DNA from: Aurantiochytrium sp. KH105
Taxonomy: Eukaryota; Sar; Bigyra; Thraustochytrida; Thraustochytriidae
NCBI GenBank assembly: GCA_003116975.1
Contig: BGKB01000013.1
Span: forward strand, 620,001-684,000
Direction: 5' to 3'
Length of the DNA stretch: 64,000 nt
Shown here: one piece after another, positions 62,101-64,000 of the stretch
Numbering within the stretch: the first letter of the stretch is position 1
How the letters are laid out: the number at the start of each line of letters is the position of its first letter
Made by a program: the position numbers and the translations under genes
The notes under the pieces: model-generated
What the model was told of the DNA's origin: nothing
The model's input: the letters and a program-made list of their open reading frames with translations, nothing else
Database searches by the model: none

Positions 62101-64000
62101 CCGTACGAGGTTGCAAAAGAGCTTCGCAAATCATGGCAAGCGCTCCAATCTCGGGACGCGTGCTTGCCCCAAGGATTGCAAGTACACCAGCCATTGCACG
62201 CAGCGCGCTCTCCTCGGGAAGGTCCGACGTAAAGGGCTTCTCCAAGCCAAAGTCGCTCACTTCTCCCGACTCTTGTCCAAAGTGCATCGCTGCGAAACGA
62301 GCCAGCGGCCCCGAGCACGATGCCTCTAACGTTGTTGCAGCGTCCTGGTCAAGCCAGCCCAGCCTCCGTACAGCACTCACTGCTGACGGTACAGGCCAGT
62401 CGAGCACCGCCTGCACAATTCCTTGAACAGGAGTTGGGGCGTCCTCAGATGGCACTTGCAAAAGACCCTCTGCAAGAAGTGCTTGCGCGCGTGAGTCCTT
62501 TTCTAAACCTGCAAAAAACTGCGTCCAGTGACTTTCGCGCGTTTCCTGCGACAAGGAGCTACCCACACAGACCCGCACGGCCAGACGAAAGCTCGCAGCA
62601 GCTTCGTCACCGTCTCGTCGAAAACGAGCCACTTTCAAAAGAGCCTCTCCACGACCATCTGTGGCGCCAGAGACAGCCACGAGCGAGTCCAGGGCGCCGA
62701 GCGAGGGGCACCGACGCCCATCGTCGAGCGCCGCGTCGACCAAAGATCCCGCAAGATCAATGACGCCTTGTGTTCCACGCTTGGCGCCGGCATTCAAAAC
62801 TTCCCCCACGCGGTTTGCGCGGGTCGCATCCTCCATCAAGTGCTGAAAGAGACACTGGTGTACAGCAGCCCACCAAGCCGTGCCATCGGTTGGGACCTGA
62901 CCCAGAGCGAGCGCTAGAGTCGCAAGCAGGTCGTGCCCTAGCCGAAAGCGCCTCGTTTCGCAAATGTACGCATTCAAAGGACGCACAAGATGAGTCGGAT
63001 CGAATGCGCGCCCATGCTTGAGCAGAAAAGCAATGGACTCCAATTGTGCTTGCAGGAGCGCGGGACTCCCGTGAGGTCCGAGGTCCTCTTCTGCAGCCAT
63101 ACCACTCCACACTTCTTCGAGCCATTTATTCGCCAGTTCCTCGCTTCCAAGGTCCTCCCACACATGCGCTGGAATCAGCGAGAGCATGGGAAGCAGCATA
63201 GGATACGCGTAGCGGCCTGAGCCACGCGCTCCACGCCGCAAAAACGACCAGAGATTCGGGAAAAACGCCTTGCGGAATTCGCGCACCTGTTCAAAGAAAG
63301 AGGCGTTTTGCATTGTTGTTACAAGCGCCTCGACGACGCGCCCGACCAGTCGAGGCTCCTGCTCGCTAACAAGAGCTCGGGAAAGGAGTGTGCACGCATC
63401 TCCGCCCGCGACAGTAGAGTCCAAAATCCCTGCCTTGGCGAGCGTCCCCACGACTTCGTAGGCGGCTCCTCGCACAAGACTGCTCTCGCTGTTCAATAGA
63501 GGCTTCCACCGCACAGGTTGGCCTAGCGCCGCCCGTGCCAGAGGTCCCAAAAGATCATCGGCTTCGCCCGGGACAAGATCTGGAAGCTTACCAATCGCGC
63601 CGAGCGCACTCGCCTGAATTCTGTCCCGTATCTCCTCGTCCACGCCATCGGCGCCACGACTTGCCACACGTTTGGCGAGCACGGACGAGATACTCTCGAG
63701 ATGTTTCTGAAAAAGGCCGCGCAAACCATCATCACCAAGATGTTGATCCATGGAGCGCACAAGCTCGCTCGCAGCGCGGCTCACGTCTGCATTCGACGCA
63801 TCGCCCACGCAACACAGGGTCTCGCCGAGATACACACCTGCAAATCGGCTCACGAGCTTGGGAACTCGAGCCAGAATCACACCGAGCGTAGAGTTGGCGC
63901 GTTCGCGAACACGGTGATCGGCATCGCGAGAACACAGACGAAGATAGTGGTATAAAAAGTGCGGCAGAGCCTCGCGCGCGTCTTCGCGCGCTGACAGCGT
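59141..64000 (-). CDS. LTN1: Listerin (LTN1), RQC E3 ubiquitin ligase; 5' end beyond window
   Basis: At least 1619 codons; the frame is still open at the right edge, so the N-terminus is missing. The visible start of the protein (DADHRVRERANSTLG) matches the N-terminal HEAT region of listerin. A long helical-repeat body follows. The C-terminus has the RWD-like region (SVEMEVRIPLCFPLENVQVE) and the listerin RING: CPICYAVVHANDQSFPRLKCSVCKNAYHSRC, then CPMC. Listerin ubiquitinates nascent chains stalled on 60S subunits. An unusual segment (codons at about 61020-61220) reads EEILYMKTPGAPVAGIVSKV then DDPSEPYYTVVLEGREVQT. It resembles a small Tudor/SH3-like beta module found in many protist proteins and is followed by a basic coiled stretch. 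Acidic, low-complexity sequence precedes it. Confidence 0.93.
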   Translation of the reverse strand, partial: TLSAREDAREALPHFLYHYLRLCSRDADHRVRERANSTLGVILARVPKLVSRFAGVYLGETLCCVGDASNADVSRAASELVRSMDQHLGDDGLRGLFQKHLESISSVLAKRVASRGADGVDEEIRDRIQASALGAIGKLPDLVPGEADDLLGPLARAALGQPVRWKPLLNSESSLVRGAAYEVVGTLAKAGILDSTVAGGDACTLLSRALVSEQEPRLVGRVVEALVTTMQNASFFEQVREFRKAFFPNLWSFLRRGARGSGRYAYPMLLPMLSLIPAHVWEDLGSEELANKWLEEVWSGMAAEEDLGPHGSPALLQAQLESIAFLLKHGRAFDPTHLVRPLNAYICETRRFRLGHDLLATLALALGQVPTDGTAWWAAVHQCLFQHLMEDATRANRVGEVLNAGAKRGTQGVIDLAGSLVDAALDDGRRCPSLGALDSLVAVSGATDGRGEALLKVARFRRDGDEAAASFRLAVRVCVGSSLSQETRESHWTQFFAGLEKDSRAQALLAEGLLQVPSEDAPTPVQGIVQAVLDWPVPSAVSAVRRLGWLDQDAATTLEASCSGPLARFAAMHFGQESGEVSDFGLEKPFTSDLPEESALRAMAGVLAILGASTRPEIGALAMICEALLQPRTEHVDAVASETESWLRDWLVRVFDRPADSLLWGERAEHAWAHLVRQGDRGKNVFSRLSSTRQPERLVDVAMYVSEEVEDGCLGFHEPAPLLWTLVTHAGYHPEWREAILVPYIVQARFGDFVHAALEDEALQAVMEEAAVVEVFASASALSSYAVASDAQEVRETVKDQIVPAMEGLQLSLPALRTLVQTMSPLLQELGLKFDALVERCATAVLQHVPAAARDEAAGTADAFITVMKDHEDGDSGLESGGQDEEEGEVNKNIDQEGATLGEAGTGVRADLETTSTAPALKAPAFSEGEEILYMKTPGAPVAGIVSKVHLDDPSEPYYTVVLEGREVQTIERHLKAKYYVPETLAELNGLLAQARRAGDHKESLRLMKLLPSLTPKPVDSEMQRREALAASKARRQRALEQMAQAQARRQGGQSGSSSTRQGARSGAKLDGAAGEDTEENNVGVTSKVMDVSLCRALEQFGVLTGPGRGARLGREELRNLLFVSAALEAVAAPRGVAAHLRQPNAQQAAPSFHNVLLAAIHVLQSLLQNVPSTALPASLHEYVSRVLVTCALHGGVDAALVQATMRTAAHLDAEDEDAERIVDKAIDLVLAGPHGAGQSFAGTVPLEALDLVKRAPFSLLMQSDERMQGILERIALARDGANDEIASALADVVEKVAAEEGDLARKWWSQREVLLEGLQAGRVADGKGDFPVSCWRALVALIREMRGADADEREATKQILESRGLVAEALRWSLLDETSGSTPDALRQRVGAQTMRVLPALSRKWFTDSTLVNRAEYARVRALMSKFITPKIVAIEVADIVKANREHAFDAVNEVSQRGENAGTEEDLEDFGQITVRASAGARMVTALYEKEDCSVEMEVRIPLCFPLENVQVECVGQVGISRDRWRRWVMQINTLLTSQDGTLLDALLLWKLNMDKELEGMEPCPICYAVVHANDQSFPRLKCSVCKNAYHSRCLVKWFRTSHKNECPMCKQPFEFE

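Overview
The window is nuclear DNA of a eukaryote. The best guess is a thraustochytrid-like stramenopile (Labyrinthulomycetes), held with moderate confidence. The reasons are: GC-rich genes that are mostly single uninterrupted reading frames; a minority of genes with short GT-AG introns; plant-type arogenate dehydrogenase sequence inside a large fusion enzyme; and GC-rich intergenic DNA full of simple repeats. No rRNA, tRNA, CRISPR array or intact transposon was recognised.

Layout. 0.3-5 kb: GRWD1/Rrb1 (-) and an unknown low-complexity protein (-). 4.8-8.4 kb: gene-free, simple-repeat-rich. 8.4-16 kb: a halohydrin-dehalogenase-type SDR (+), a SLC35B-like transporter (-), ERCC1 (+) and a 1083-residue prephenate dehydratase/ACT/arogenate dehydrogenase/aminotransferase fusion (-). 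16-19.4 kb: gene-poor, with an AT-rich island. 19.5-20.4 kb: RPAC1/AC40 (-). 21-32 kb: three paralogous secreted, probably GPI-anchored seven-cysteine proteins (all -) flank a 14-exon LRR-Roc-COR-TIR gene (+). 34-38 kb: a membrane-anchored tandem CaiB/BaiF protein (-) and two-exon PSMG1/PAC1 (-). 39-51 kb: RBM28/Nop4 (+), two-exon Pin1 (-), an EF-hand protein (-), an iron-dependent alcohol dehydrogenase (+), a RecQ1-like helicase (-) and a small two-TM protein (+). 51-56.6 kb: gene-free, microsatellite-rich. 56.6-64 kb: a protein with two copies of an unfamiliar Cys/His module (+) and listerin/LTN1 (-), which runs off the right edge.

Most genes are housekeeping genes: ribosome and RNA-polymerase biogenesis, proteasome assembly, ribosome quality control and DNA repair. 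Four loci stand out. The first is the LRR-ROCO-TIR receptor-like gene: each of twelve LRRs is one exon, all 13 introns are phase 2, and the neighbours are a family of predicted surface proteins. The second is the single-chain enzyme that could convert prephenate to Phe and Tyr precursors. The third is the SDR, which carries both halohydrin dehalogenase signatures. The fourth is the double Cys/His-module protein. Where genes have introns, the splice junctions were worked out by eye from GT-AG sites and reading phase and are predictions.
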